A stretch of DNA of 47,596 bases from Parageobacillus caldoxylosilyticus NBRC 107762 (GTDB taxonomy: Bacteria > Bacillota > Bacilli > Bacillales > Anoxybacillaceae): NCBI RefSeq assembly GCF_000632715.1, contig NZ_BAWO01000051.1:1-47596 (forward strand). The letters are read 5' to 3'. The translations under genes were made by a program, and so were the position numbers. Positions 17,355-26,593 of the stretch are shown here, piece after piece. The notes below the pieces were generated by a model. That model did not search any database and was not told the DNA's origin. It worked only from the letters and a program-made list of their open reading frames with translations. Position 1 is the stretch's first letter; each line of letters opens with the position of its first letter.

Positions 17355-17540
17355 GTGGCAAAACAACAACCAAACAAAACAGCTGCAGGCACTAACATCC
17401 AAGAAGTAAGACAACAAAACGCACAATCTGCACAAGCAGGCCAATTCGGCACTGAATTTGCTGCAGAAACTAATGTGCAACAAGTACAACAACAAAACGC
17501 GCAAGCGGAAGCTCGCAAAGCGCAAAACTCCAGCAAGTAA
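17355..17540 (+). CDS. sspE: gamma-type small acid-soluble spore protein SspE
   Basis: A 61-aa gamma-type SASP, an amino-acid reserve in the spore core that does not coat DNA. It is rich in Q, N and A and contains two copies of a repeat: TNIQEVRQQNAQ and TNVQQVQQQNAQ, each linked with a GQFGTEFAAE-type GPR protease site between them. The GTG start has GGAGGTGA upstream. Only two repeats are present, as in short gamma SASPs. The gene is followed directly by the structured repeat array, which may end its transcript. Confidence 0.92.
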   Translation: MAKQQPNKTAAGTNIQEVRQQNAQSAQAGQFGTEFAAETNVQQVQQQNAQAEARKAQNSSK

Positions 17541-17543
17541 CAT

Positions 17544-17666
17544 AGAAAAGCGGAGGCGAGCCGTTTAACCGCGACGGGCAAATGTTCTTCGCACGCAAGG
17601 GTGCTTGTCACCCCGAGGGAGAAGGTTATTTGACCCCGAGCGGTTTGCGAGCCGAGCTAGACAGTT
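17544..17666 (+). repeat. structured palindromic repeat, copy A
   Basis: Begins AGAAAAGCGGAGGCG and contains the conserved blocks AAATGTTCTTC, GGGAGAAGGTTATTT and GCGAGCCGAGCTAGACA. Stem arms unique to this copy still pair: AACCGC with GCGGTT, CAAAT with ATTTG, GGGTG with CACCC. The whole unit folds as one long imperfect hairpin. See copies B and C. Confidence 0.8.
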
Positions 17667-17786
17667 AAAAAAGCGGAAGCGGCGAGAATAGCTCTCGAAG
17701 CGAAATGTTCTTCGCCCGCTGAAGTGCTTGCACTTCAAGGGAGAAGGTTATTTTGCGCAAGAGAGCTAGCCGCTGAAGTTAGGCAA
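17667..17786 (+). repeat. structured palindromic repeat, copy B
   Basis: Tandem with copy A. It shares AAAAGCGGAAGCGG, AAATGTTCTTC, GGGAGAAGGTTATTT and GAGCTAG, but its stems are different sequences that pair with each other: TAGCTCTC with GAGAGCTA, GCCC with GGGA/GGGC-type partners, and GAAGTGC with GCACTTC around a TT loop. Confidence 0.8.
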
Positions 17787-17825
17787 AGAAAAGCGGAGGC
17801 GGCGCGAGCCTCTGCTTATTTCATG
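17787..17825 (+). terminator. truncated third repeat start forming a terminator-like hairpin
   Basis: The start of a further repeat unit (AGAAAAGCGGAGGCG) is closed by a complementary segment: AAGCGGAGGC with GCCTCTGCTT, followed by ATTT. It probably ends transcripts from sspE and the repeats. Confidence 0.5.
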
Positions 17826-18037
17826 TTGCCTCACCGCGAAAACGCCAACGTAAGTTGCAACTGCAACATGATCGGAGCAACGACAAAAGTTGCCACAACT
17901 CTACATATATAGTCAAAGGAATTTACAAGCCCTTCCCCGAAATATATAAACAGCTAGCGGCTGCACAATATGGAAAAGTGCTTACAGTTTTGACGCACGC
18001 TTACCTGCGGAATCACAGGGGAAGGGAGAAAACGGTC
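17826..18037 (+). other. gap between the repeat array and ygaB
   Basis: No gene is recognised. The open frame reading into ygaB here lacks a ribosome site and typical composition, so I treat the region as ygaB promoter and leader. Confidence 0.4.
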
Positions 18038-18310
18038 ATGGAGCTGTTTGAACGTTTAGTGAATGAACAATTAAAAACAATGGAGCAGCTGTTGTTTCTA
18101 CAGTCGGAAATCGAGCGCTGCCAAGAAATTAAAAAACAATTGATCGAACTACAGCAAGAAGCAAAACTTCAATCGATTCAGGAAGAAATCCAGCAGATGA
18201 AACAACAGTTAAAGGAAATTCAACAAACGTTTGAAAAGCAAACGGAAGAAGTTATTCTTTCTTATCAAAACCAGTATCGCCGCACATGTGAGCCATCTTC
18301 AGCTTGGTAG
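18038..18310 (+). CDS. ygaB: YgaB family protein, coiled coil
   Basis: A 90-aa protein that is almost entirely predicted coiled coil, with heptad-like E, Q, K and L residues from about 10 to 80. It matches YgaB in size (83 aa in B. subtilis) and location between sspE and ygaC. No catalytic motif is visible; the function is unknown. The ATG is preceded by GGGGAAGGGAG. Confidence 0.75.
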   Translation: MELFERLVNEQLKTMEQLLFLQSEIERCQEIKKQLIELQQEAKLQSIQEEIQQMKQQLKEIQQTFEKQTEEVILSYQNQYRRTCEPSSAW

Positions 18311-18327
18311 GATGGCTCTCTTTTGTT
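18290..18327 (+). terminator. terminator of ygaB
   Basis: GAGCCATC pairs with GATGGCTC (8 bp), followed by TCTTTTGTTTT. The stem begins inside the last codons of ygaB. Confidence 0.8.
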
Positions 18328-18388
18328 TTCAATTATCTGCCCAATCGTTATAATAGGAAAGAGAAGTTCCCATAGGAAAGTAGGGAGA

Positions 18389-18925
18389 ATGATGTCTGGA
18401 TATCCTGTAGATGGAGAGATTATTCAAATCCATAGTTATAAACATAATGGGATGATTCACCGTATATGGGAAAAAACATTGGTGCTAAAAGGAGCTTCTA
18501 CATATATTATTGGGGCGAATGACAAAACACTGGTGACGGAAGCGGACGGCCGGACATGGGTGACGCGCGAGCCAGCCATCTGTTTTTTCCATGCTAAACA
18601 TTGGTTTAACATTATTGGGATGATTCGCGATGACGGGGTTTATTATTATTGCAACTTAAGTTCGCCATTTGTATGGGATGAGGAAGCGCTCAAATATATC
18701 GATTATGATTTGGATATTAAGGTATTCCCGGATATGACATATATTTTGCTTGATGAAGATGAGTATGAATGTCACCGCAAAGAGATGAATTATCCCGATG
18801 TGATCGACCGTATTTTAAAAAATAACGTAAAAAAGCTGATCAGCTGGATTCAAGAACGAAAGGGCCCGTTTGCGCCTGATTTTATTGACAAGTGGTATGA
18901 AAAGTTTCAGTCATATCGAAAGTGA
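18389..18925 (+). CDS. ygaC: DUF402 family protein YgaC
   Basis: A 178-aa DUF402-family protein, which includes nucleoside di/triphosphate phosphatases. Highly conserved segments are [34 protein letters not shown] and [29 protein letters not shown]; the acidic D/E cluster here binds the metal in family members. It matches B. subtilis YgaC (176 aa). Two consecutive ATG codons exist (18389, 18392); the ribosome site AGGAAAG/GGGAG does not decide between them. Its own terminator overlaps the leader of ygaD. Confidence 0.85.
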   Translation: MMSGYPVDGEIIQIHSYKHNGMIHRIWEKTLVLKGASTYIIGANDKTLVTEADGRTWVTREPAICFFHAKHWFNIIGMIRDDGVYYYCNLSSPFVWDEEALKYIDYDLDIKVFPDMTYILLDEDEYECHRKEMNYPDVIDRILKNNVKKLISWIQERKGPFAPDFIDKWYEKFQSYRK

Positions 18926-18948
18926 ATAAAAAAGAAGAAAGCAAAAAG

Positions 18949-18976
18949 CCTGTTCGTCGCCGCAAACAGGTTTTTC
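18949..18976 (+). terminator. terminator between ygaC and ygaD
   Basis: CCTGTT pairs with AACAGG, flanked by AAAAAG upstream and TTTTT downstream. It lies just before the ygaD ribosome site. Confidence 0.7.
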
Positions 18977-18996
18977 TGCTTTTAAGGGGGATTTTT

Positions 18997-20745
18997 ATGG
19001 AAAGTATTCGCCGCTATATGCAATTTGTCCGCCCATACAAGTGGTATATTATCGCTACAATGATCATCGGCATTATTAAGTTTGCGATCCCGCTTCTTAT
19101 TCCATTGCTGCTGAAATATGTGGTGGATGAAATCATTGGAAATGAGACGATGCCAATGTCGGTGAAAACCACCCGGCTTTGGTGGGCGCTTGTGATTATG
19201 TTGGTTATTTTTGTTCTAATTCGTCCGATTGTCGAATATTATCGGCAATATTTTGCCCAGTGGACAGCGAGCAAAGTGCTGTATGACATTCGCAACCAGT
19301 TGTTTACACATATGCAAAAACTAAGTTTTACATATTATTCGAATCACCGCACCGGTGAAATTATTTCGCGCGTCATTAACGATGTCGAACAGACAAAAGA
19401 TTTTATTATTACGGGACTGATGAATCTCTGGTTAGATATGGCAACCATTATGATTGCACTTGTTATTATGATGAAGATGGATATGAAATTAACGCTTGTT
19501 TCCATTAGTACGCTGCCGATTTATGCGCTTTCAGTAAAATATTTTTTCGGACGTCTCCGGCAGCGGACAAGAATGCGCTCTCAAGCTTTGGCAGAGCTTC
19601 AAGCTTATTTGCATGAGCGGGTGCAAGGAATGTCGGTCATTAAAAGTTTCGCGATCGAAGAAGCGGAGCAGAAGCGGTTTTCTGCGCAAAACAACCATTT
19701 TTTAACAAAGGCGCTGATGCATACGAGCTGGAACGCCAAATCGTTTGCGGTTGTCAACACGGTCACCGATATCGCTCCGATCATGGTGATTATTTATGCT
19801 GGTTACCAAGTGCTGCTCGGCCATATTACCGTCGGAACGATGGTTGCTTTCGTCGGATATATCGACCGGCTGTACAGCCCGCTGCGCCGTCTTGTGAATT
19901 CGTCAACGACCTTAACGCAGTCGTTCGCTTCGATGGATCGAATGTTTGAGTTTTTCGATGAGCCGTATGATGTTACAGATGCGCCAAACGCGGTCGATTG
20001 TCGAGAAGTAAAAGGCGATATTGTATTTGATCATGTTACGTTTGCTTATCATAAAAATGAACCGCCGGTGCTGCGCGATATTTCGTTTTCCGTGAAAGCA
20101 GGGGAAACGATCGCCCTTGTCGGCATGAGCGGCGGCGGAAAATCTACGTTAGTAAGCCTGATCCCGCGCTTTTATGATGTGACAGAGGGGAGGATTTTAT
20201 TGGATGGCATCGATATTCGCGATATACGCGTGCGCAGTCTTCGTGATAAAATCGGCATCGTTTTTCAAGACAGCTTTTTATTCAGCGACTCAGTGAAAGA
20301 CAACATTTTGCTCGGAAAGCCGGATGCGACGGATGAAGAGGTCATTGCCGCCGCAAAAGCCGCCAATGCCCATGATTTTATTATGAGCCTGCCGGATGGA
20401 TATGACACAAAAGTCGGGGAGCGCGGCATAAAATTGTCCGGAGGGCAAAAACAGCGGATCGCTATCGCCCGCGTCTTTCTAAAAAATCCGCCTTTGCTTA
20501 TTTTCGATGAAGCGACATCGGCGCTCGATCTCGAAAATGAGCATTACATTCAAGAAGCGCTGGAACGGCTTGCCAAAAATCGCACAACGTTTATTGTTGC
20601 CCATCGCCTTTCGACGATTACGCATGCGGATCGCATTTTCCTTATTGAAAACGGCAAGATTGTTGAAAGCGGCACCCACGAGGAATTAATGGCGAAACAA
20701 GGGAGCTATTATCATTTATTTACAATCCAGCAACTCCATCAATAA
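18997..20745 (+). CDS. ygaD: ABC transporter, fused permease and ATPase (YgaD)
   Basis: A 582-aa half-size exporter, likely homodimeric, of the MsbA/BmrA type. Six transmembrane segments occupy about 15-310. The ATPase domain has Walker [10 protein letters not shown] at about 372-380, the signature [14 protein letters not shown], and Walker [13 protein letters not shown]. The switch His is present in IVAHRLSTI. The substrate is unknown; family members export drugs or lipids. I start at [10 protein letters not shown], 7 nt after AAGGGGGA, which gives the same length as B. subtilis YgaD; the upstream in-frame extension runs through the ygaC terminator. Confidence 0.9.
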   Translation: MESIRRYMQFVRPYKWYIIATMIIGIIKFAIPLLIPLLLKYVVDEIIGNETMPMSVKTTRLWWALVIMLVIFVLIRPIVEYYRQYFAQWTASKVLYDIRNQLFTHMQKLSFTYYSNHRTGEIISRVINDVEQTKDFIITGLMNLWLDMATIMIALVIMMKMDMKLTLVSISTLPIYALSVKYFFGRLRQRTRMRSQALAELQAYLHERVQGMSVIKSFAIEEAEQKRFSAQNNHFLTKALMHTSWNAKSFAVVNTVTDIAPIMVIIYAGYQVLLGHITVGTMVAFVGYIDRLYSPLRRLVNSSTTLTQSFASMDRMFEFFDEPYDVTDAPNAVDCREVKGDIVFDHVTFAYHKNEPPVLRDISFSVKAGETIALVGMSGGGKSTLVSLIPRFYDVTEGRILLDGIDIRDIRVRSLRDKIGIVFQDSFLFSDSVKDNILLGKPDATDEEVIAAAKAANAHDFIMSLPDGYDTKVGERGIKLSGGQKQRIAIARVFLKNPPLLIFDEATSALDLENEHYIQEALERLAKNRTTFIVAHRLSTITHADRIFLIENGKIVESGTHEELMAKQGSYYHLFTIQQLHQ

Positions 20746-20788
20746 GTAAAAGAAAAATATTTATATTATTGGAAAATAAAAGATAAAA

Positions 20789-20818
20789 ACGGTTTTACGC
20801 ACTGTAAGACCGTTTTTT
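20789..20818 (+). terminator. terminator of ygaD
   Basis: ACGGTTTTAC pairs with GTAAGACCGT (10 bp with one G-U), followed by a T run. Confidence 0.85.
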
Positions 20819-20953
20819 ATTATTATTTCATCTATTCATATAATTTTAATTTTTTATAATATTATATTGTCTTATGAAAAATTGCATGGCATAATTTTAA
20901 TTAAAATAAAAATATTTTATCAATTCAGTTCAATCGGGATAGGAGGTGAAATA
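20819..20953 (+). other. AT-rich promoter region of the peptide transporter operon
   Basis: Very AT-rich with several TATAAT-like stretches (for example near 20857), consistent with a promoter, but no single -35/-10 pair is decisive. AGGAGG at its end serves the next gene. Confidence 0.4.
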
Positions 20954-21979
20954 ATGGCAGATGCACGTGTGCTGGAAGTGAAAGGGTTAAAAACGTCTTT
21001 TTTTACGGATGAAGGAGAAATTCCCGCCGTTGATGGCGTTGATTTTTACATAAATGAAGGTGAAATTTTAGGAGTCGTCGGCGAATCAGGATGCGGAAAA
21101 AGCGTCACCTCGCTGTCGATTATGGGCTTGTTGCCGAAAGGGGTCGGGCGCATTATCGATGGTGAAATTCTTTTTAAAGGAGAAAATCTCGTTCATGCCT
21201 CCGAAAAACGGATGAAGCAGATTCGCGGCAATGAAATCGCGATGATTTTTCAAGAGCCAATGACATCCTTAAATCCGCTGTTTACGATTGGCAATCAGTT
21301 AATAGAGGCGATTCGCATACATACGAAGGCGAGCAAGAAAGAAGCGAAAGCAAGAGCCGTCGAGATGTTAAAGCTGGTCGGCCTGCCGCGCGCGGAGCAA
21401 ATCATCGACGAATATCCGCACCAGCTCTCCGGCGGGATGCGCCAGCGTGTGATGATTGCGATGGCGATGGTGTGCAATCCGGCGCTGCTCATTGCCGACG
21501 AGCCGACTACGGCACTCGATGTGACGATTCAGGCACAAATTTTGGCGTTGATGAAAGAGCTGAATAAAAACTTTCACACCTCGATCATGATGATTACACA
21601 CGACTTGGGAGTAGTCGCTGAAATATGCGACCGTGTGATTGTCATGTATTCGGGAAAGATTGTGGAAGAGGGCGATGTGCGGACGATTTTTAAAAATCCG
21701 AAACATCCGTATACGATCGGCCTGATTCAATCGGTTCCCGACATTCGCGACAAAAAAGAACGGTTATATTCCATTCCAGGCAATGTGCCGAAGCCGGGAT
21801 CGGTTCGCCAAGGATGTCGGTTTGCGGCAAGGTGCGAGCATGCTTTTTCCCGTTGTCTTCAAGAAGATCCAGAACTATACGAAGCAGGAGAACGCGGCCA
21901 TCGCGTCCGCTGTTTTTTGCCGCTCGGAGAGGGGGAACAAAATCGTGAGCGAGCCGCTGTTGCAAGTGAAAGGGCTTAA
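20954..21979 (+). CDS. peptide ABC transporter ATP-binding protein, OppD/DppD type
   Basis: A 341-aa ATPase of the dipeptide/oligopeptide importer family. Walker A GESGCGKS at about 44-51, signature [15 protein letters not shown] near 159, Walker [13 protein letters not shown], and the C-terminal oligopeptide/dipeptide domain [13 protein letters not shown] with the cysteine-rich [16 protein letters not shown], which in related proteins binds an Fe-S cluster or metal. First gene of a five-gene operon in the order D-F-A-B-C, the order of B. subtilis app. The ATG follows AGGAGG. It overlaps the next gene by 35 bp. Confidence 0.88.
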   Translation: MADARVLEVKGLKTSFFTDEGEIPAVDGVDFYINEGEILGVVGESGCGKSVTSLSIMGLLPKGVGRIIDGEILFKGENLVHASEKRMKQIRGNEIAMIFQEPMTSLNPLFTIGNQLIEAIRIHTKASKKEAKARAVEMLKLVGLPRAEQIIDEYPHQLSGGMRQRVMIAMAMVCNPALLIADEPTTALDVTIQAQILALMKELNKNFHTSIMMITHDLGVVAEICDRVIVMYSGKIVEEGDVRTIFKNPKHPYTIGLIQSVPDIRDKKERLYSIPGNVPKPGSVRQGCRFAARCEHAFSRCLQEDPELYEAGERGHRVRCFLPLGEGEQNRERAAVASERA

Positions 21980-22910
21980 AAAGTATTTTCCGATTACGGG
22001 AGGAGTGTTTGGCAAAAAAGTTGGCGAAGTGAAAGCAGTCGATGATGTTACTTTTACCGTCTATAAAGGGGAAACGCTTGGCATTGTCGGGGAAAGCGGC
22101 TGTGGCAAGTCAACGACAGGGCGGATGCTCCTCCGTTTAATTGAACCGACAGCAGGGTCGATCGTTTTTGAAGGAAAAGAAGTAACGACATTGCCTAAAG
22201 CAGAATTGCGGAAAATGCGGCGCGATATGCAAATGATTTTTCAGGATCCTTTCGCCTCGTTGAATCCGCGCCATACGGTGGAAAAAATTTTGGAAGAGCC
22301 GCTAATCGTACATGGAATAGGCTCCAAAGAGGAGCGGAAAAAGCGCGTTCGGGAGATGCTGGAAGTGGTCGGGCTTGGACAATATCATGCCAAGCGCTAT
22401 CCTCATCAGTTCAGCGGCGGGCAGCGGCAACGCATCGGCATCGCGCGCGCTTTGATGACCAATCCGAAGCTTATTATCGCCGATGAGCCAGTGTCTGCAC
22501 TCGATGTGTCGATTCAGGCGCAAGTATTAAATTTACTAGAAGATTTACAAAAAGAATTTGGACTTACATATATTTTTATCGCCCATGATTTAGGGGTTGT
22601 CCGCCATATCAGCGACCGCGTCGGCGTGATGTATTTAGGACGCCTAGTGGAATTGGCCGATAGCGATCAATTATATCAATCGCCGAAACATCCGTATACG
22701 CAGGCGCTTCTTTCTGCTGTGCCGATTCCGGACCCGGAGTATAAAAGAGAACGCCAGCTTTTATCAGGCGATTTGCCAAACCCGGCCAATCCGCCGCAAG
22801 GGTGCGCGTTTCATACGCGCTGCAGCGCTTGCATGGATATCTGCAAGCAAAAGCGGCCGGAGATGAAAGAAGTAGAAAAAGGGCATTACGTTGCTTGCCA
22901 TTTGTATTAG
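21945..22910 (+). CDS. peptide ABC transporter ATP-binding protein, OppF/DppF type
   Basis: A 321-aa second ATPase of the importer, pairing with the upstream one. Walker [13 protein letters not shown], signature [15 protein letters not shown], Walker [18 protein letters not shown], and the C-terminal [14 protein letters not shown] motif. The GTG start at 21945 lies inside the upstream gene, with GGGGGAA about 8 nt before it, so translation is coupled. A longer frame opening further upstream is out-of-frame reading of the first ATPase gene and not part of this protein. Confidence 0.88.
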   Translation: MSEPLLQVKGLKKYFPITGGVFGKKVGEVKAVDDVTFTVYKGETLGIVGESGCGKSTTGRMLLRLIEPTAGSIVFEGKEVTTLPKAELRKMRRDMQMIFQDPFASLNPRHTVEKILEEPLIVHGIGSKEERKKRVREMLEVVGLGQYHAKRYPHQFSGGQRQRIGIARALMTNPKLIIADEPVSALDVSIQAQVLNLLEDLQKEFGLTYIFIAHDLGVVRHISDRVGVMYLGRLVELADSDQLYQSPKHPYTQALLSAVPIPDPEYKRERQLLSGDLPNPANPPQGCAFHTRCSACMDICKQKRPEMKEVEKGHYVACHLY

Positions 22911-22962
22911 CAGGATGGCAACCAACGAAATGATAGAAATTTTATTTAAGGGGGAACAAAGA

Positions 22963-24567
22963 ATGAGGAGAAAAACATGGATGACATTGCTTGCCTTGAT
23001 GCTTGCGGTGTCAATGGCGCTTGTCGGCTGCGGAAAGTCAGAAAAAACAAGCAGCGGCGCAACAGAAAAATCATCATCGCAAGATACGCTCGTCTACGGA
23101 CGCGGCGGCGATTCTGTCTCGCTTGACCCGGCTACGGTTACGGATGGGGAATCGTTAAAGGTAACGAAAAATATTTTTGATACACTGTTAGACTATAATG
23201 ACGAAGATACGACGGTAAAACCGGCATTGGCGACTGAATGGACGATTTCCAAAGACGGGCTGACCTATACGTTTAAGCTCCGCAAAGGTGTGAAATTCCA
23301 TGATGGAACGGATTTTAACGCTGAAGCGGTGGTCTTTAACTTTGAACGTTGGGCCAATGGCAACGCGGACAAATTTCCGTATTACGGCTCGATGTTTGGC
23401 GGTTATAAAAACGACGAAAGTCATGTCATTAAAGAAGTAAAGGCAGTGGACGACTACACGGTTCAATTTGTGTTGAAGCGTCCACAGGCGCCGTTTTTGA
23501 AAAATATTGCCATGCCGCCGTTTGCGATCGCCAGCCCGGCAGCGATTAAAAAATATGGAGACAAATTTGGGGAAAATCCAGTTGGAACCGGCCCGTTCAT
23601 TTTTAAAGAATGGAAGCGCAACGAGCGCATTGTTTTAGAAAAAAATAAAGATTATTGGGAAAAAGGGTATCCGAAGCTGAATCAATTGATCTTTGTTTCC
23701 ATTCCAGATAACTCTGCGCGTCTCAATGCGTTGTTAAAAGGTGAAATCGATTTGATGGAAGACTTGAATCCAACCGATTTGAAACAAGTGGAAGGAAATA
23801 AAGATTTCCAAATTTTTAAACGTCCGTCGATGAACGTCGGTTACGTCGGATTGACGGCGACGAGAGGCCCGTTGAAAAACAAATTAGTCCGTCAAGCATT
23901 GAACTATGCAGTGGACAAAAAGGCGATTATTGACGCGTTCTACGCCGGCCAGGCGGAACCGGCGAAAAACCCGATGCCGCCAAGCATTCCTGGCTATAAT
24001 GATGCCATTCAAGACTATCCGTTTGATTTAAATAAAGCGAAAGAATTGCTCGCAAAAGCAGGATATCCAAACGGCTTCGAAATGGAGCTATGGGCAATGC
24101 CGGTGCCGCGTCCATATATGCCGGACGGAAAAAAAATCGCTGAGGCGCTGCAAGCGAATTTTGCAAAAATCGGCGTCAAAGCGAAAATCGTTACGTATGA
24201 ATGGGCTACTTACTTAGATAAATTGGCCAAAGGAGAAGCCGATGCGTTCTTGCTTGGCTGGACCGGCGATAACGGCGACGCCGACAACTTCTTGTACGCG
24301 CTGCTCGACAAAGACAGCATCGGCAGCAACAACTATACGTATTATTCGAATGATGAGCTTCATAGAATTTTAGTCGAAGCACAAACAGTCAGTGACGAAA
24401 ACAAACGAAATGAACTGTACAAAAAGGCACAAGAGATTATTAAAGAGGATGCTCCATGGATTCCGCTCGTTCACTCGACACCGCTGCTTGCCGGCAAAGC
24501 AAACATTAAAGGGTTTAAGCCGCATCCAACTGGCTCCGATAAATTTACAAAAGTCGAATTCAAATAA
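22963..24567 (+). CDS. peptide-binding lipoprotein, DppA-like family 5 solute-binding protein
   Basis: A 534-aa extracytoplasmic substrate-binding lipoprotein. The signal peptide has the lipobox LVGC with the lipid-modified Cys at residue 23. Family 5 features are KFHDGTDFNAEAVVFNF, the GTGPFIFKEW motif, and near the C terminus VTYEWATYLDKLAKGEADAFLLGWTGDNGDADNFL, which resembles E. coli DppA rather than OppA, so dipeptides or short peptides are the likely ligand. The ATG follows GGGGGAAC. A terminator-like hairpin comes right behind it, which would give more binding protein than permease. Confidence 0.88.
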   Translation: MRRKTWMTLLALMLAVSMALVGCGKSEKTSSGATEKSSSQDTLVYGRGGDSVSLDPATVTDGESLKVTKNIFDTLLDYNDEDTTVKPALATEWTISKDGLTYTFKLRKGVKFHDGTDFNAEAVVFNFERWANGNADKFPYYGSMFGGYKNDESHVIKEVKAVDDYTVQFVLKRPQAPFLKNIAMPPFAIASPAAIKKYGDKFGENPVGTGPFIFKEWKRNERIVLEKNKDYWEKGYPKLNQLIFVSIPDNSARLNALLKGEIDLMEDLNPTDLKQVEGNKDFQIFKRPSMNVGYVGLTATRGPLKNKLVRQALNYAVDKKAIIDAFYAGQAEPAKNPMPPSIPGYNDAIQDYPFDLNKAKELLAKAGYPNGFEMELWAMPVPRPYMPDGKKIAEALQANFAKIGVKAKIVTYEWATYLDKLAKGEADAFLLGWTGDNGDADNFLYALLDKDSIGSNNYTYYSNDELHRILVEAQTVSDENKRNELYKKAQEIIKEDAPWIPLVHSTPLLAGKANIKGFKPHPTGSDKFTKVEFK

Positions 24568-24576
24568 CGATATGCG

Positions 24577-24608
24577 GAGGGGAAAGGAGTGCATCCTCCC
24601 CTCTTTTT
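24577..24608 (+). terminator. intercistronic attenuator hairpin after the binding protein gene
   Basis: GAGGGG pairs with CCCCTC and is followed by TTTTT. It lies between the binding-protein gene and the permease genes, where partial termination is usual in such operons. Confidence 0.65.
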
Positions 24609-24634
24609 CATGATCGGCAAAAGGAGGGAGAGAA

Positions 24635-25639
24635 GTGCTTTCATATGCAGTCAGAAGAATACTCATGGTCATCCCTGTATTGTTGGGAATGTCACTTGTC
24701 GTTTTTTTCATGATTCGCGCGATACCGGGCAATCCCGCGCAAGTCATTTTAGGACAGAAAGCGACGAAGGAAGCGGTTGCCGCGTTAACGCATAAGCTAG
24801 GCTTAGATCAACCTTGGTATGTGCAGTACATTAAATATTTAGGCAGCCTGCTGCATGGAGATTTAGGAGAGTCGATCCGCACCGGCGCCGCGATATCGGA
24901 TGAAATTTGGCCGTATTTAGCGGCGACGCTGGAGCTGTCGCTTGCCGCGATGATCATCGCAGTCGTCATCGGGGTCAATGCTGGCATTATTAGTGCTTGG
25001 TTTCAAAATTCCTGGTTTGACTATATCGCGATGGTGCTGGCGCTTATTGGCGTTTCGATGCCGATTTTCTGGCTGGGCTTGATGGAGCAGTGGGTGTTTG
25101 CGATTCAGTTAGATTGGCTGCCGACATCAGGAAGGGAAGACGTGAGAAGCCCGATTGAGCCGATTACCCACCTGTATTTGCTTGATACGCTTCTAGCAGG
25201 AAATACGGAGCAATTTATGCAAGTCGTGCAGCATTTAATTTTGCCAAGTGTCGCCTTAGCGACGATTCCAATGGCGATTATCGCCCGGATTACGCGCTCG
25301 AGCATGCTCGAAGTGATGAAATCGGATTACATCCGCACGGCAAGAGCAAAAGGGTTAAGCATGTTTTGGGTCGTGTATAAGCATTCATTGAAAAATGCCA
25401 TCATTCCAGTGTTGACCGTTATTGGTTTGCAAACAGGCCTATTGCTTGGCGGCGCGATTTTAACAGAGACGATTTTCAGCTGGCCCGGCATTGGCCGCTA
25501 CATTTACGACGCGATTGGCTATCGTGATTATCCGGTTATTCAGTCGGGAATTTTGGTGATCGCTACCATCTTTATTTTTATTAACTTAATCGTCGATCTG
25601 CTTTATGCGATGATCGATCCACGCATCAAATATAACTAA
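24635..25639 (+). CDS. peptide ABC transporter permease, DppB/OppB type
   Basis: A 334-aa inner-membrane permease with about six transmembrane segments. The N terminus VRRILMVIPVLLGMSLVVFFMIRAIPGNPA is typical of the DppB branch, and the EAA loop is seen as YIRTARAKGLSMFWVVYKHSLKNA at about 231-254. It forms the channel with the next gene product. The GTG start has AGGAGG 8 nt upstream. Confidence 0.88.
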   Translation: MLSYAVRRILMVIPVLLGMSLVVFFMIRAIPGNPAQVILGQKATKEAVAALTHKLGLDQPWYVQYIKYLGSLLHGDLGESIRTGAAISDEIWPYLAATLELSLAAMIIAVVIGVNAGIISAWFQNSWFDYIAMVLALIGVSMPIFWLGLMEQWVFAIQLDWLPTSGREDVRSPIEPITHLYLLDTLLAGNTEQFMQVVQHLILPSVALATIPMAIIARITRSSMLEVMKSDYIRTARAKGLSMFWVVYKHSLKNAIIPVLTVIGLQTGLLLGGAILTETIFSWPGIGRYIYDAIGYRDYPVIQSGILVIATIFIFINLIVDLLYAMIDPRIKYN

Positions 25640-25657
25640 GGAAGGGGGAAAGCGGAT

Positions 25658-26557
25658 ATGGCGGAACTGGCACGCAATCAAACGCCGATGCATACGGTGC
25701 AAGAAAAAACAGAGTCTGCTTCCCTATGGAAAGAAGGATGGCGCCGATTTCGCAAAAACAAAATCGCTCTTATCGGACTGGGCATCGTCGTCTTTTTTAT
25801 CTTGCTGGCCATTTTTGCTCCACTGCTGGCGCCTTATGACTTTAAAGATCAAAATTTAGCAGAGCGGCTCCAGCCGCCGTCATCGAAACATTTATTTGGA
25901 ACGGACGATTTTGGAAGGGATATTTTCTCACGTGTTATTTACGGGGCGAGAATCTCACTGTGGGTCGGCTTTTTCTCTGTGCTTGGCTCGGTCATTGCCG
26001 GCTCGCTGCTCGGCATCATCGCGGGATATTACGGGCGCTGGATTGACGGCATTATTTCGCGACTGTTTGATATTATGCTCGCCTTTCCAAGCATTTTGTT
26101 GGCTATTGGTATTGTCGCTGTGCTCGGGCCGTCTTTGCAAAATGCATTAATTGCGATTGCCGTCATCAACATTCCGAACTTTGGGCGCTTGATCCGCTCG
26201 CGCGTCTTAAGCATTAAACAAGAAGAATACATCATGGCGGCAAAAGCAATTGGAATGAGTGATACGCGCATTTTGTTCCACCACATTTTGCCAAACAGCA
26301 TGGCACCGATTATTGTACAGGGGACGCTGGCGATTGCGACGGCCATCATTGAAGCGGCCGCTCTTGGATTTTTAGGACTAGGGGCGCAGCCGCCAAATCC
26401 GGAGTGGGGGAAAATGCTTGCTGATTCGAAAGACTTTTTGACACAGGCGCCATGGACGATGATTTTTCCGGGGCTGGCCATTATGCTTACGGTGCTTGGC
26501 TTTAACTTAATGGGCGACGGATTGCGCGATGCGCTAGACCCGCGCATGAAAAGCTAA
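25658..26557 (+). CDS. peptide ABC transporter permease, DppC/OppC type
   Basis: A 299-aa second permease of the importer. An N-terminal cytoplasmic stretch of about 30 residues leads to the OppC_N segment (WRRFRKNKIALIGLGIVVFF). LFGTDDFGRDIFSRVIYGAR and the EAA loop EYIMAAKAIGMSDTRILFHHILPN follow, then DGLRDALDPRM at the C terminus. It is the last gene of the operon, 18 bp after dppB-type permease, with a strong terminator behind. Confidence 0.88.
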   Translation: MAELARNQTPMHTVQEKTESASLWKEGWRRFRKNKIALIGLGIVVFFILLAIFAPLLAPYDFKDQNLAERLQPPSSKHLFGTDDFGRDIFSRVIYGARISLWVGFFSVLGSVIAGSLLGIIAGYYGRWIDGIISRLFDIMLAFPSILLAIGIVAVLGPSLQNALIAIAVINIPNFGRLIRSRVLSIKQEEYIMAAKAIGMSDTRILFHHILPNSMAPIIVQGTLAIATAIIEAAALGFLGLGAQPPNPEWGKMLADSKDFLTQAPWTMIFPGLAIMLTVLGFNLMGDGLRDALDPRMKS

Positions 26558-26560
26558 CGA

Positions 26561-26593
26561 AAAAGGCTATCTCTTCAGCGGAGATAGCCTTTT
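26561..26593. terminator. bidirectional terminator between peptide transporter operon and ygaE
   Basis: AAAAGGCTATCTC pairs perfectly with GAGATAGCCTTTT (13 bp, 7-nt loop). Confidence 0.88.

Noticed and set aside
17544-17825. CRISPR array
   Set aside because: The units are about 120 nt with long internal pairing and are adjacent without unique spacers; no cas genes are present.
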